Part shown: positions 20,572 through 31,646 of the stretch, in pieces | Position numbering within the stretch: the first letter of the stretch is position 1 | Layout of the letters: each line of letters starts with the position of its first letter | NCBI GenBank assembly: GCA_001586965.3 | Contig: LUCW03001353.1 | Location: 1-48,552, forward strand | DNA length: 48,552 nucleotides | Direction of reading: 5' to 3' | Source of the DNA: Sphaeroforma sirkka | Taxonomy: Eukaryota; Opisthokonta; Ichthyosporea; Ichthyophonida | Program-made: the position numbers and the translations under genes | Notes under the pieces: generated by a model | What the model was told of the DNA's origin: nothing | Seen by the model: the letters and a program-made list of their open reading frames with translations, nothing else | Databases searched by the model: none

Positions 20572-22052
20572 GGCATCCCAAGCTTGCTGGTGTCTCTGTT
20601 CCCCACCTCTCCAATGATTTCCTTAGGCTTCAATCTTACAAATTCCCGGAGTGGGGCAACTACCTCTGCAAAGTTTGGTAGGTGCTCGTGAAGAAAGTTG
20701 GCTAATCCCAAGGCCGATGCAATGTCTTTGTACTTCTTCGGGGTTGGCCAGTCAATGAGCTTGGCCTGCTTTTCATGGCAAATATCAATTCCGGCCTTCG
20801 ATACTCGCTTCCCTAGGATCATGACTTTTTTGACTGCAAAATGACATTTTGAAGGGTTTAGCTTGAAACTGTGGTACGTCAGCCGCCGAATGACCTCTTT
20901 CACTACTCGTACGTGTTCCTCGTAGTCATCTGTTGCTATTACGATGTCGTCCAGGTAGTGGTGTGCCGGAAGTCCTTGCAATATCACACTCAGTGTACGC
21001 TGAAACTGCTGCGTCAGTATGTGTAGTCCAAATGGCGCTGATGTAAAGGAATACTGGCTTTTGCCATGTGTGAAACTGAATAGATACTGAGAATCAGGGT
21101 GAATTGGGAGTCGATGGTACGCTGCGGTTAGATCCAATGTCGTGTAATATCTCTTCCCTTTGATGTTACCAATGATGTCGTTGATACGGGGAATAATGAA
21201 CTGATCCGCCGGTATTAATGCATTCACCGCTCTGAGGTCCAAACACACTCGCACTTTCTTCAGTTCTCCAGATTGAGTATACTCTGGCACGGCGAGCAAG
21301 GGTAAGTTGACGGAAGTGGCTGTATCCCTTTGAACTATGACCAAATCTTGAATCCACTTCTGCACCTGTCTATCTACCCATGGTATCCATTTGTCTGCTA
21401 CAAAGTTCCTTACTGCCTTCCGCATCCTTGCAGCTTGATCTGGTGTCACTGGCAATCTAACTTCGCCTCCTTCCAGTCTGCACCTGTCCTTTTCTCGAAT
21501 ACCGTCATTGTCCCTCAGTTTCTTGTCTAGTTCCAGGCGAACACCGGTTTCCTCGGTCAAATCTGGTGGTCGTCTCAACGGTATTGGTTCCAATAGTTTG
21601 TCTAGCTCCGTTGGATCTATGGGTGAGAATGGCGATTGAAGGCCTCCCACGTATAGCCCTAAGCCAGGCATAAGATCCTGGCCTACGATCGCGTCGATAG
21701 CCGGTGGTAGATTCATTAGCTCGAAAGACTGTTCTGTGAGCTCTAGACCATATCGTACTGGAGTTTGTACGGTTGAGCCTATTCGCCGTGTACGAAGACT
21801 ACGATCAGCTAGGTATATATAGGATCCCTCCGGAGCCGACTTAATTTGCAATCCCCAATCGTGTGCGGATGTCGAATCAATGCAACTTCTGTTTGCCCCA
21901 GAATCCACTAACGCCCTGCATGTCTTACCGTTAATCAGGATGGATATGAATACTCGATTGTCCATTGAAAGTAATGGATCTTTGATCGATAGTATCACAG
22001 GTGTGCTAGACGGGAAAACTAAAGTTGCATCTACATCCGACACCCTTACGTC
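20568..22052 (-). CDS. pol: Protease and reverse transcriptase of C1
   Basis: This 491-codon frame starts just after the gag UAG (22053-22055) in the same phase. No ATG occurs at its beginning; the first in-frame ATG is about 27 codons in. The protease motif is ALVDSGANRSC (Asp47-Ser-Gly). RT motifs are LPLLAVP, RVCLDLRAVN, YYTTLD (Asp304), SAPFGL and YLDD (363-366), then the thumb up to PLREFVRLKPKE. Trp219 (DKWIPW) aligns with a UGA codon in both element A and C2. It would be made as a Gag-Pol fusion by stop readthrough and then cut by the protease. Confidence 0.87.
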   Translation of the reverse strand, partial: DVRVSDVDATLVFPSSTPVILSIKDPLLSMDNRVFISILINGKTCRALVDSGANRSCIDSTSAHDWGLQIKSAPEGSYIYLADRSLRTRRIGSTVQTPVRYGLELTEQSFELMNLPPAIDAIVGQDLMPGLGLYVGGLQSPFSPIDPTELDKLLEPIPLRRPPDLTEETGVRLELDKKLRDNDGIREKDRCRLEGGEVRLPVTPDQAARMRKAVRNFVADKWIPWVDRQVQKWIQDLVIVQRDTATSVNLPLLAVPEYTQSGELKKVRVCLDLRAVNALIPADQFIIPRINDIIGNIKGKRYYTTLDLTAAYHRLPIHPDSQYLFSFTHGKSQYSFTSAPFGLHILTQQFQRTLSVILQGLPAHHYLDDIVIATDDYEEHVRVVKEVIRRLTYHSFKLNPSKCHFAVKKVMILGKRVSKAGIDICHEKQAKLIDWPTPKKYKDIASALGLANFLHEHLPNFAEVVAPLREFVRLKPKEIIGEVGNRDTSKLGMP

Positions 22053-23398
22053 CTATTCCTGATCGCTGCCTATGGTTTCCCACGTTGCATCCTCTTCTAA
22101 CTCACCCTGTTCGATTTCGTCTGGGTGTGCCAGTATGGAAGCAATGTGTGTGTCTGTAGGCGTGGTCTCCTCCTGCTCCGTTTGCTGGTCGTCCGAGTCT
22201 GTTAGAGCCGTAATGGTGTTGACCGCGGGCAAACTCTTATCGAAGGATACGCCTTGCTTAAATCCTCGGCCCGAGCTGGATGTGAATCCAACCCTTTTGT
22301 TCGACTGGTAGTGCTTGCAGGATGATATATGCCTGAAACTGGGTGGGGCACCCGCTCTGCACGCGTAACACGTGGTGGTCGTAGACGTGCTTGTGCGTTG
22401 TGTGCTGCCTCCTCCTGTATTCGTATTCAAATTACGATCTCGTTGTTGGGCTGGAAACTGTCTACGCCTATCCCCACATTCATCTGTGTCCGTACCCGTT
22501 GTCTGAGGATGGCATCGGTTTCTTGTATGTCTGGATTTAAAATGCGGAGAAGGTCTTCAGTCTCCAGGTGGTCCCAACCTATGTGGTGTTGTAGCGTGCG
22601 TTCATACGTCATATTACCTGTCAGGTCCTCGAGGGCCTGTATGAGGCAGTGATTAAGCAACCGCTTAGGAAAGTCCTTGCCCTTATCTGCTCGCTCCCAG
22701 GCTCTCTTGTGAACTTCCACAATCTTGTTCAAATGTTCCCTGGCTGACTCTACACCCTTGGTGCGGGGATTACCCTTCGCCAACTTCTTAAAGGTAGGGT
22801 CTACGGTGGCCTTGCTCTCATGTTGACAGATTTGGTCTATGACCTGTTCCGCCGGATATACCCTCAGCTCATTATGGTTGTCACGGAGATAGTCAATTGT
22901 GGCCTTTGCTGCCTTAAAATGTATGAGTACCTTATAGAACCAACGTACCATCCACGACTCATCTAGTCCTGAGACATGGGCGTTCTTCAGTGCCTCTTCT
23001 AGCGCCCCTCGTGTGTCTCTATCGGCTGTGCTGCTTAATTGATAACGGTCTAAAGGCCAATCGGGCCATGTCCGTGGCTCCGGAGCTCTGTTCTTCCTGA
23101 TAGCTTCCAATTGAGTATTCAACGCTCCTTTCAGTGTATCGATCGTGGACGTTAGTAATGTACATCTTGGGACATCGTAGTTTCCCTGTGCTCGACAAAG
23201 TTCATCCACAAAGAAAGATATCTTCCCTTCGAGGCGTTGACACATGGCTCGGCGATGCTCGTTCCACTGCGCTGGTGTCATGATCGGCTCTCTCGCCTGT
23301 TCGTCTTTGTGCGGTCGTTTTCTGCTGCCATGAACATTACCGTCGTCGACCTCACTAGACTTGCGCTTACCGTCGTCAACGTAACTAGCCTTGCGCAT
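22053..23398 (-). pseudogene. gag: Gag of C1, N-terminally displaced
   Basis: Frame 23398-22427 (323 codons) is the capsid. It has EHRRAMCQRLEGKISFF, RTWPDWPLDRYQL, DTRGALEEALKNAHVSGLDESW and YERTLQHH. A frameshift near 22430 leads to 22430-22053, which has the zinc-knuckle-like CX2CX9HX3C (CYAC...H...C) and an acidic tail ending at UAG 22053-22055. About 1 kb found upstream of this point in C2 (29205-30225) is missing in C1 and replaced by an RT fragment, so the N-terminal part of Gag is lost. Confidence 0.82.
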
Positions 23399-23464
23399 AT
23401 CCTGTATCGATCGCGCGAAGTCTCGGTGCTGTCGGCTGAGTTCCCATCGTCTACGTAGTTGTTT

Positions 23465-23866
23465 TCGATACTCGCTTCCCTAGGATCATGACTTCTTTGA
23501 CTGCAAAATGACATTTTGAAGGGTTTAGCTTGAAACTGTGGTACGTCAGCCGCCGAATGACCTCTTTCACTACTCGTACGTGTTCGTAGTCATCTGTTGC
23601 TATTACGATGTCGTCCAGGTAGTGGTGTGCCGGAAGTCCTTGCAATATCACACTCAGTGTACGCTGAAACTGCTGCGTCAGTGTGTGTAGTCCAAATGGC
23701 GCTGATGTAAAGGAATACTGGCTTTTGCCATGTGTGAAACTGAATAGATACTGAGAATCAGGGTGAATTGGGAGTCGATGGTACGCTGCGGTTAGATCCA
23801 ATGTCGTGTAATATCTCTTACCTTTGATGTTACCAATGATGTCGTTGATACGGGGAATAAAATGAA
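23465..23866 (-). repeat. Duplicated reverse-transcriptase fragment within C1
   Basis: These 402 bases are a near-identical sense-strand copy of the RT part at about 20800-21195, including YLDD, with a 3-bp deletion (one Glu codon of EEH) and a few substitutions. They lie between leader and gag, where RT does not belong. The downstream edge shares CGA with gag. The upstream edge runs through a short piece of LTR-proximal leader (ending AGTTCATTTTATT) before the distal leader begins. Such microhomology edges fit template switching during reverse transcription. Confidence 0.9.
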
Positions 23867-24299
23867 CTTCTCCTTTAATCCAACCTTCGGACCACTGTAC
23901 TCCAACATCAATCAAATCCGAGGCCTGCAGCCAGGAAGTTCAGGTCAAGGTTCCCAAGAATAACCTTGAAGCCCAAGGTAGTTACATCGGTTATGAAGTT
24001 GGAAAACCAAAAACAAATTCCTTATTCAAACCAACTTGAGTGTACTTGCACGATGCCTGATAAGTACTGTCTACTTTTTGCATGTACTATTTCTTCTGTA
24101 CCTTGCAAGAGTCCGCTGCATCTTGACGATTCGCCTTATACGTCGGTGATAACGTTCTCCTTAGTTTTCACCAACAATCATACAACCGTACCAGGCTATG
24201 TTGGTCCTACGGCTGATTCACTTACGTTGACTTCCTTTCTCTCTAGAATGGAAATTTAAGTATATATATGTATATATGTATATATATATACGAAAATGT

Positions 24300-24381
24300 A
24301 TTCTGTCTTGTAACATCGGTAAATATGTCTTCTAGTTGTGTGTTGGTCGTGGGTTCGATACCCCCCGTGATATATTTTTTT
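24300..24381 (+). other. tRNA-like segment antisense in the C1 leader
   Basis: The plus strand carries a perfect box B, GGTTCGATACC, at 24352-24362, and a T7 run at 24375-24381, preceded by a weak box A (TTGTAACATCGGTAA). The same arrangement appears on the minus strand of the C2 leader (box B at about 28679-28689). A cloverleaf is not convincing, so this is a tRNA-derived relic or a Pol III promoter-like module at best. Confidence 0.45.
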
Positions 24382-25128
24382 CCTATGCTTTCGTGACCAT
24401 CGAAGTTCGCGCATGCAACGATGGCGAACATTCGACTCCGAGATATTTTCGAAAAATCGATCTTCTAACCATGCCAGTCTTTTCGTCTAGCCAATTGATT
24501 ACCAAAACTTGCTCCCGTAGTTGATATTTGTTGAAAATACGAGTTGAAATCGCATTTTTCTGTCTCAGTTTCTCCCAAACTGTGCCTAGCTCCTCTTCTG
24601 TATTGCTACCTGTCTCTCGCGCGCTTAATTCACACGTTTCTATTCTACGTCGCCTGACACTGTCGATTCTACATTGCTACCTGCTTTTCTTGATCACCTC
24701 TATCTGCCCTTTGTCGTCGCTGTACTTGCCCACACCTATGAAAATCTGCCATATCGACCTTCTCTACGCCAAATTACGTTCTTCTATACCCCTAACTGCG
24801 ATACTGCATCATGTTCGTGTTGTGTGGATTGACTAGGCCAGTCAAAACATTGTTCAAACGTCCTATGACTGCTAATTAGTCAGAGGGAGGCCTTGATTGT
24901 CAACGACGGCCTGAAAAGTCGCATTGGAATTGAAGTATCTGGATTTTCGGACCGAAGATGGATTGAAAAAAATCAAAAAAAGAAGAATGAATGGTGGTTG
25001 TTGGGAAATGGTCGGATGACTAATTAATCTATAAAAATTTAGAAATAAAAAATGCTAAAAAATTGCATATATTACTAATCACTCCAATTTGCTCTAGATT
25101 TAAAATAATTTTAAAAATATGCATAAAA

Positions 25129-25189
25129 AAATATATATATATATATATATAAATCACGCAAGTGTATCAAACCGAGCAAAACGGATATA

Positions 25190-25231
<42 letters not shown>

Positions 25232-25263
25232 TAAAATTAGTAGCATTCGACCGGATGGTCGGA

Positions 25264-25310
<47 letters not shown>
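25129..25310. repeat. (AT)n microsatellites in the C1 leader
   Basis: Three long TA/AT runs lie at about 25130-25151, 25184-25227 and 25269-25306, with a further run near 25436-25452. Similar but not identical runs occur at the mirrored place in C2 (27602-27912). They arose or changed length after the copies separated. Confidence 0.9.
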
Positions 25311-25311
<1 letters not shown>

Positions 25312-25514
25312 GAAAAAAGAAGAAGAAATAAAATGCTCATCAGCTAAATAAAATGGGCACCTGTTAATTTCTGCATATATTACTATTCACTCCAATTTGC
25401 TCTAGATTTATAATAATAATAAAATCTGCATGATGTATATATATATATATATGAAAATCACGCAAACGTATCAAACCGAGCAAAACGGAAGGTGGGGATT
25501 TCTTTTCACTTATC

Positions 25515-25676
25515 TGTGCTCGGAAGACTACTTTGCTCCTGTCGTAGTTTGCAAGCTCCTTTCGGCTATCCGGTTCTGAGGGAGATCAACTCCCCTGTGC
25601 TCGGAAGACTTTGCTCCTGTCGTACTTTACAAGCTCCTTTCAGCTACCCGGTTCTGAGGGAGATCAACTCCTGTAA
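25515..25676. repeat. 81-bp tandem duplication in the C1 leader
   Basis: The unit starting TGTGCTCGGAAGAC at 25515 is repeated from 25596. C2 has one unit (about 27460-27541), so this is a duplication private to C1 or lost in C2. Confidence 0.85.
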
Positions 25677-25759
25677 TTCGTCAATAAAATGAACCTCTCC
25701 GTCCACTATTATCCTCGAGATAAAATCGAATAATACACCTAAAGTAACTAGTCGTAAAA

Positions 25760-25938
25760 TGTAGTAAACACATCAAAATACGATACTAAAACCTACTGAG
25801 TCTCCTGAGGCTCAGTGCGGTGTATTTATTCTTATATTTGATTGTCTACGTGGTCTACGAATAATTCACCTCGTGTGAATTAATTGTAAATTAATTCTAA
25901 CTCCACACTGATAGTGGTTTAAGGGGACTTTTACCACA
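25760..25938 (-). repeat. 5' LTR of C1
   Basis: This is 179 bp and differs from 17712-17890 at only a few positions by eye, so the insertion is fairly young. B2 gag resumes after it with CTTTTACACTCTGG. Confidence 0.92.
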
Positions 25939-27326
25939 CTTTTACACTCTGGTATGCAAGTCCTTGAGGACCGTCTATTGAATGACTCTGGCCTTGACGA
26001 TAAGAAAGCGGATAACATTCGCTATCTAATCGATAACAAGAGAAAGGAGATAGACTCCATCTTGGCACTAGCAGCCGTAGCACTGAGCGTGAACCTCGTG
26101 AACGCTTCGAACCAAGCTTTATAAAGCAGCTAGGTAGCGCGAAGGTTGAGGTTGATTTCTCTACTACTAATGAGAGAACAGTGGAGACACTGAAGGCCTT
26201 TGACCAACTTAAGGAGTCTGCCAGCCTTAAGGATAAGCAGATGATGAATGCCTTTATCCATTTCTGTGAGTCAGAGGAATGGAAAACTATCTCGAGAGAC
26301 CAACTGGAAAGCCCTACCTTGGCGCCAGTTGCATGAGAATATACTTAACGCGTTCTTTGAAGATGCACGTGACCGTGAACTTCTAGAGTCTCGCAAGACC
26401 TTTGCGAACGATACTACTATTCGAGGTGCTCTAGCTCATATGACACATATGAACACTCGGATGGGAGGTCGTACCTATACTGGCGAATATTTATTAATTT
26501 GTCAGATGATAGAGACTCTGGGGGCTAGCCTTTTGAAGAAGGTCAATGATGATATTATCGCCTATGGTGATTTGCGATCTATGCCTTGGTATGTCTTTGA
26601 GAAGATAGTTCAAAAGCATACCAACTCATCTACTAGAGTACTTAGCACCTCGAGCTTTACCCAGCCCGCTAAACGTACCGCGACAGAGAATAACACTGCG
26701 CGTAATACTAAGAAACCTCGCACTACTGCTGGAGGTGGTAAAGTCTCTACTTCTACTGAACCAAAGGGTGAAAGGAAGGAGAGAGCACCTTGCAAAAAGT
26801 GTGGTTACAACCTCACTAAACGTGATGGCAAGTGGAATGGTAAACACGACTCTGTTAAGTGTGCACCAGGTAAGCCAAACTTTGGGCACTATATGAAAGA
26901 GTGTACTACTTGCAAAGGTACTAATGGTTGGCACTAAGATGATTGCAAGGACATGCCGGACGTCCAAGCTAGGCACTGACAGTTCTATATGTGTCCACTA
27001 GAGCAAGACTATGAGAAAAAGTTCAATAAATTCTATACCAAAGGAGATGAACGTATATTTCAAACCGTTTATGTAAAGGGAGAAAAAGTTATAGCACTCT
27101 TTGATCCAGGGGCTGAAGTCTCTGCTATCTCACGCCGAGTAGCCTACGCTACAAATATGGCTATCCATAACGAAACAACTAATTTTATCTTCGGAAATAG
27201 CAAAGTTACCACTTGCGAAGAAGCCATTGACTATGTAACAATAATGTTGTCAGATAGAAGAGAAGTAAAGACTCACCTAATCGTTACTGACATGTCTCAG
27301 AAATACGATTTAATTATAGGTACGAC
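25939..27326 (+). pseudogene. gag-pro: Gag 3' part and protease of B2
   Basis: This continues the B2 gag after the C1 insertion. Frame 26248-26937 (229 codons) carries the capsid C-terminus and the Cys/His cluster (CKKC...HDSVKC...HYMKECTTC). A UAA nonsense codon ends it at NGWH. In the same phase follow DCKDMPDVQARH, then UGA CAG, then the protease frame 26989 onward with LFDPGAEVSAISRRV. The UGA is at the same place as in B3, while B1 has CGA. The protease is cut off at 27326 by C2. This copy reads FFED where B1 and B3 have longer T-runs, so it shows the intact capsid frame at that point. Confidence 0.85.
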
Positions 27327-27375
27327 TGTAGTAACAGTTCCCTTAAACCACTATCAGTTTGATGTGTTTACTACA
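27327..27375 (+). repeat. C LTR with internal deletion
   Basis: Only 49 bp remain: the first about 31 bases of the LTR (TGTAGTAACAGTTCCC and the ACCACTATCAG stretch) joined to the last 18 (TTTGATGTGTTTACTACA). About 130 bp are missing from the middle. Confidence 0.85.
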
Positions 27376-27797
27376 TTTTTACGACTAGTTACTTTAGGTG
27401 TATTATTCGATTTTATCTCGAGGACAATAGTGGACGGAGAAGTTCATTTTATTGACAAATTACAGGAGTTGATCTCCCTTAGAACCGGATAGCTGAAAGG
27501 AGCTTGCAAATTACGACAGGAGCAAAGCCTTCCGAGCACAGATAAGTGAAAAGAAATCCCCACCTTCCGTTTTGCTCGGTTTGATACGTTTGCGTGATTT
27601 TCATATATATATATATATATATTATGCAGATTTTTATTATTATTATAAATCTAGAGCAAATTAGAGTGATTAGTAATATATGCAGAAATTAACAGGTGCC
27701 CAGTTTATTTAGCTTATGAGCATTTTTTTTCTACTTCTTTTCAGTTACCCGACCATCCGGTCGAATACTACTACTTTTATTTAATATAATATATATA

Positions 27798-27846
<49 letters not shown>

Positions 27847-28760
27847 TTTGCTCGGTTTGATACGCTTGCGTGATTTACATATATATATATATATAATATA
27901 TATATATATATATTTTATGCAGATTTTTTTTTGTTTTTTGGAGTGATTAGTAATATATGCAGCAATTAACAAGTGCCCAGTTTATGTATCTGATGAGCAT
28001 TTAAATTTTTATATTTTTATAGATTAATTAGTCATCCGACCATTTCCCAACAACCATTCATTATTCTTCTGATTTTTTTAATCCATCTTCGGTCCGAAAA
28101 TCCAGATACTTCAATTCCTATGCGACTTTTCAGGCCGTCGTTGGCAATCAACCCTCTGACGAATTAGCAGCCCATAGGACGTTTGAACAATGTTTTGACT
28201 GGCCTAGTCAGTCCGCACAACACGAACAGGATGCAGTATCGCAGATAGGGGTATAGAAGAACGTAATTTGGCGTAGAGAAGGTCGATATGGCAAATTTTT
28301 ATACGTGTGGGCGAGTACAGCGACGACAATGGGTAGATAGAGGTGATCAAGAAATGCAGGTAGCAATGTAGAATCGACAGTGTCAGGCGACGTAGAATGA
28401 AAACGAGTGAATTAAGCGCGCGTGAGACAGGTAGCAATGCAGAAGAGGAGCTAGGCACAGTTTGGGAGAAACTGAGACAGAAAGAATGCGATTTCAACTC
28501 GTATTTTCAACAAATATCAACTACTGGAGCAAGTTTTGGTAATCAATTGGCTAGACAAAAAGACTGGCATGGTTAGAAGATCGATTTTCGAAACTATATC
28601 CGAGTCGAATGTTTGACCATCGTTGCATGCGCGAACTTCGATGGTCACGACAGCATAGAGAAAAATATATCACGTAGAGTATCGAACCCACGACCAATAC
28701 AGAACTAGCAGACTTGTTTACCTATGTTACAAGCTAGAATATATTTCCAATATATATATA

Positions 28761-28812
<52 letters not shown>

Positions 28813-29590
28813 TTGAATTTTCATTCTAGAGAGGAAGGAAGTCAACGTTAGTGAATTAGCCGTAGGACCAGCAAGTAGCATGGTACAGTTGAATGATTGT
28901 TGGTGAAAACTAATGAGAACGAGAACGTTATCGCCGACGTATAAGGCGAATCGTCAAATGCAGCGGACTCTTGCAAGGAACAGAAGAAATAGTACCTGCA
29001 AGAGTAGACAGCACTTGTCAGGTATCGTGCAAGTACACTCAAGTTGGTTTGAATAGGGAATTTGTTTTTGGTTTTCTAACTTCAAAACCGATGTAATTAC
29101 CTTGGGCTTCAAGGTTATACTTGTGAACCTTGACCAGAACTTCCTGGCTGCAGGCCTCGGGTTTGATTTTTGTTGGAGTACAGTGGTCCGAAGGTTGGAT
29201 TGAAGGAGCATTCAGAACGCTAGAGCACGACAGGCGGTTGATCATTGAACACGCTTCGAGTCTATCAGCAACTCTTAATTACTCCTATAGGCAGAGCAAA
29301 GGAGAGCAAACCGAGTACTCATTTACAAAACCAAACCAAACAAAATGACTAGCAATCATTAAAGAACAAGGTGTATTCGAGCGCAACCAGTTTTCGGGGA
29401 CCCGCAAGCAGACCTCGTAGACATCAACATGATTCAATGATAATTAGCTATTTTGGTATCACGAGAGGAGGTCGGCAGTAGAAAGTGTGTAACACGAATA
29501 GCTGAGTTCAACTATTATATAATAGCCGACACTCCTTCAATCAACTATTCATCAACAACACAAAGCCATACATCGAAGTCTTAACATCAA
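27376..29590 (+). other. Leader of C2
   Basis: This mirrors the C1 leader in inverted orientation. It has (AT)n runs at about 27602-27622, 27780-27842, 27880-27912 and 28745-28812, and a minus-strand tRNA-like segment near 28661-28740 with box B (GTATCGAACC on the plus strand at 28679-28688) and an A5 run at 28661-28665. The last part, 29205-29590, has no counterpart in C1. No gene is seen. Confidence 0.72.
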
Positions 29591-31646
29591 GATGCCTATG
29601 CGTCCACACCCTGCAGCCCTCGACGCACTCGTCGCGACGGCAAAGCAACCCAGAGATCCTTGTCATATTTCGAGCAGACCCACCAAGGAGGCACAGCTTC
29701 TTCGCGCCAGACAGTAGCATCGCGTCGAAGAGATGAACAACCGCGATATGAACAGACAGATCAAGACATTCGCCAGGCAGCAGACAGGCAACATCAGTTG
29801 GGGCACGGGTCTCACTTATCGGCAAGAGAGAGAGCAGATCCAGAAGACATTGAGGTGCAATTTGTGATTAGGCATACTAGTCGTTCAAAGTCTGCTGAAC
29901 CAGCAGCTGAGCGACACAGGGTAGCCAATGTCCGAGGTACCTCGGGCATTCATTCAGCGGGTGATAGACCGTATTCATGGCAGTCTTTTCACCGAGCACC
30001 TGAACGAGATTTCACTCGAGAACGAACTCGATCGGGGAGTTTCACCAGTGCAAGTCAGGATTCTCTCGCAGGCAACGGGGATGAGCGACCAGTCCAACGG
30101 CATAGCAATATGTCAAGGTGGGCCACGGGCACTCGTCAGCAAAGATCTGACGAAATCAGGGGCCGACAGCTAGAGCAATATTTGAGCGACCCACATGGGG
30201 ATTATCGTAGGGAAGCCGAACGAGAACAACTACGTAGACGATGGGAACTCAGCGGAGCACCGAGACTTCGCGCGATCGATACGATATGCGCAAGGCGATC
30301 GATGCAGGATATGCGCAAGTCTAGTGACGTCGACGACGGTAATATTGATGTCACGACAGTAATGTTCATGGCAGCAGAAAACACACAAAGACGAACAGGC
30401 GAGAGAGCCGATCATGACGCCAGCGCAATGGAACGAGCATCGCCAAGCCATGTGTCAACGCCTCGAAGGGAAGATATCATTCTTTGTGGATGAACTTCGT
30501 CGAGCACAGGGAAACTACGATGTCCCAAGATGTACATTACTAACGTCCACGATCGATACACTGAAAGGAGCGTTGGATACTCAATTAGAAGCTATCAGGA
30601 AGAACAGAGTTCCGGAGCCACGGACATGGCCCGATTGGCCTTTAGACCGTTATCAATTAAGCAGCACAGCCGATAGAGACACACGAGGGGCGCTAGAAGA
30701 GGCACTGAAGAACACCCATGTCTCAGGACTAGATGAGTCGTGGATGGTACGTTGGTTCTATAAGGTACTCATACATTTTAAGGCAGCAAAGGCCACAATT
30801 GACTATCTCCGTGACAATCATAATCAGCTGAGGGTATATCCGGCGGAACAGGTCATAGACCAAATCTGTCAACATGAGAGCAAGGCCACCGTAGACCCTA
30901 CCTTTAAGAAGTTAGCGAAGGGTAATCCCCGCACCAAGGGTGTAGAGTCAGTCAGGGAACATTTGAACAAGATTGCGGAAGTTCACAAGAGAGCCTGGGA
31001 GCGAGCAGATAAGGGCAAGGACTTTCCTAAGCGGTTGCTTAATCACTGCCTCATACAGGCCCTCGAGGACCTGACAGGTAATATGACGTATGAACGCACG
31101 CTACAACACCACATAGGTTGGGGCCAGCTGGAGACTGAAGACATTCTCCGCATTTTAAATCCAGACATACAAGAAACCGATGCCATCCTCAGACAACGGG
31201 TACGGACACAGATGAATGTGGGGGATCGGCGTAGACAGCTTCCAGCCCAACAACGAGATCGTATTTTGAATACGAATACGAATACAGAAGGAGGCAGCAC
31301 ACAACGCACAAGCACGTCTACGACCACCACGTGTTACGCGTGCAGAGCGGGTGCCCCACCCAGTTTCAGGCATATATCTTCCAGCAAACACTACCAGTCA
31401 AACAAACGGGTTGGATTCACATCCAACTCGGGCCGAGGATTCAAGTAAGGCGTATTCTTCAATAAGAGTTTGCCCGCGGTCAACACCATTACGGCTCTGA
31501 TAGACTCGGACGACCAGCAAACGGAGCAGGAGAAGATCACGCCTACAGACACACACATTGCTTCCATACCGGCACACCCAGACGAAATCGAACAGGGTGA
31601 GTTGGAAGACGATGCAACGTGGGAAGCCATAGGCAGCGATCAGGAA
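29591..31646 (+). pseudogene. gag: Gag of C2
   Basis: An ATG at 29591 opens a short frame (MPMRPHPAALD) that closes after about 38 codons. A 278-codon frame rich in Arg, Glu and Ser (29660-30493) overlaps it and probably is the Gag N-terminal region after an indel. The capsid continues in frame 30414-31448 (344 codons, TWPDWPLDRYQL, GLDESWMVRWF), with the CX2CX9HX3C knuckle at about 31330-31375. It ends in a UAA where C1 has CAA. The acidic tail runs to GSDQE and UAG at 31647-31649, as in C1. This copy shows the N-terminal Gag that C1 has lost. Confidence 0.83.

Larger units (their letters stand above)
23867..25759 (-). other. Leader of C1
   Basis: This is 1.9 kb of non-coding leader, inverted relative to the C2 leader at 27376-29205. 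A 102-codon frame on the opposite (plus) strand at 24528-24836 is matched by a similar 97-codon frame in C2, also antisense. It looks like shared leader sequence and not a protein gene, though a conserved antisense frame is worth noting. The leader contains a tRNA-like segment, long (AT)n runs and an 81-bp tandem duplication near the LTR. Confidence 0.75.
17712..25938 (-). mobile_element. Element C1: Ty3-type LTR retrotransposon with methyltransferase and chromodomain
   Basis: This 8.2-kb element has 179-bp direct LTRs and reads on the minus strand. It interrupts B2 gag: 17711 and 25939 are contiguous in B1 and B3. Flanks CTAT and CTTT suggest a short target duplication with one change. In transcription order it has the 5' LTR (25760-25938), a 1.9-kb leader, a displaced RT fragment (23465-23866), gag lacking its N-terminal part, a stop, protease-RT, RNase H, methyltransferase-like domain plus integrase, chromodomain and the 3' LTR. 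It is the best-preserved copy in the window, though frameshifts occur in gag, between RT and RNase H, and between integrase and chromodomain. Confidence 0.92.

Noticed and set aside
27781..27972. Ile/Tyr-rich frames in (AT)n tracts
   Set aside because: Products of the microsatellite only.
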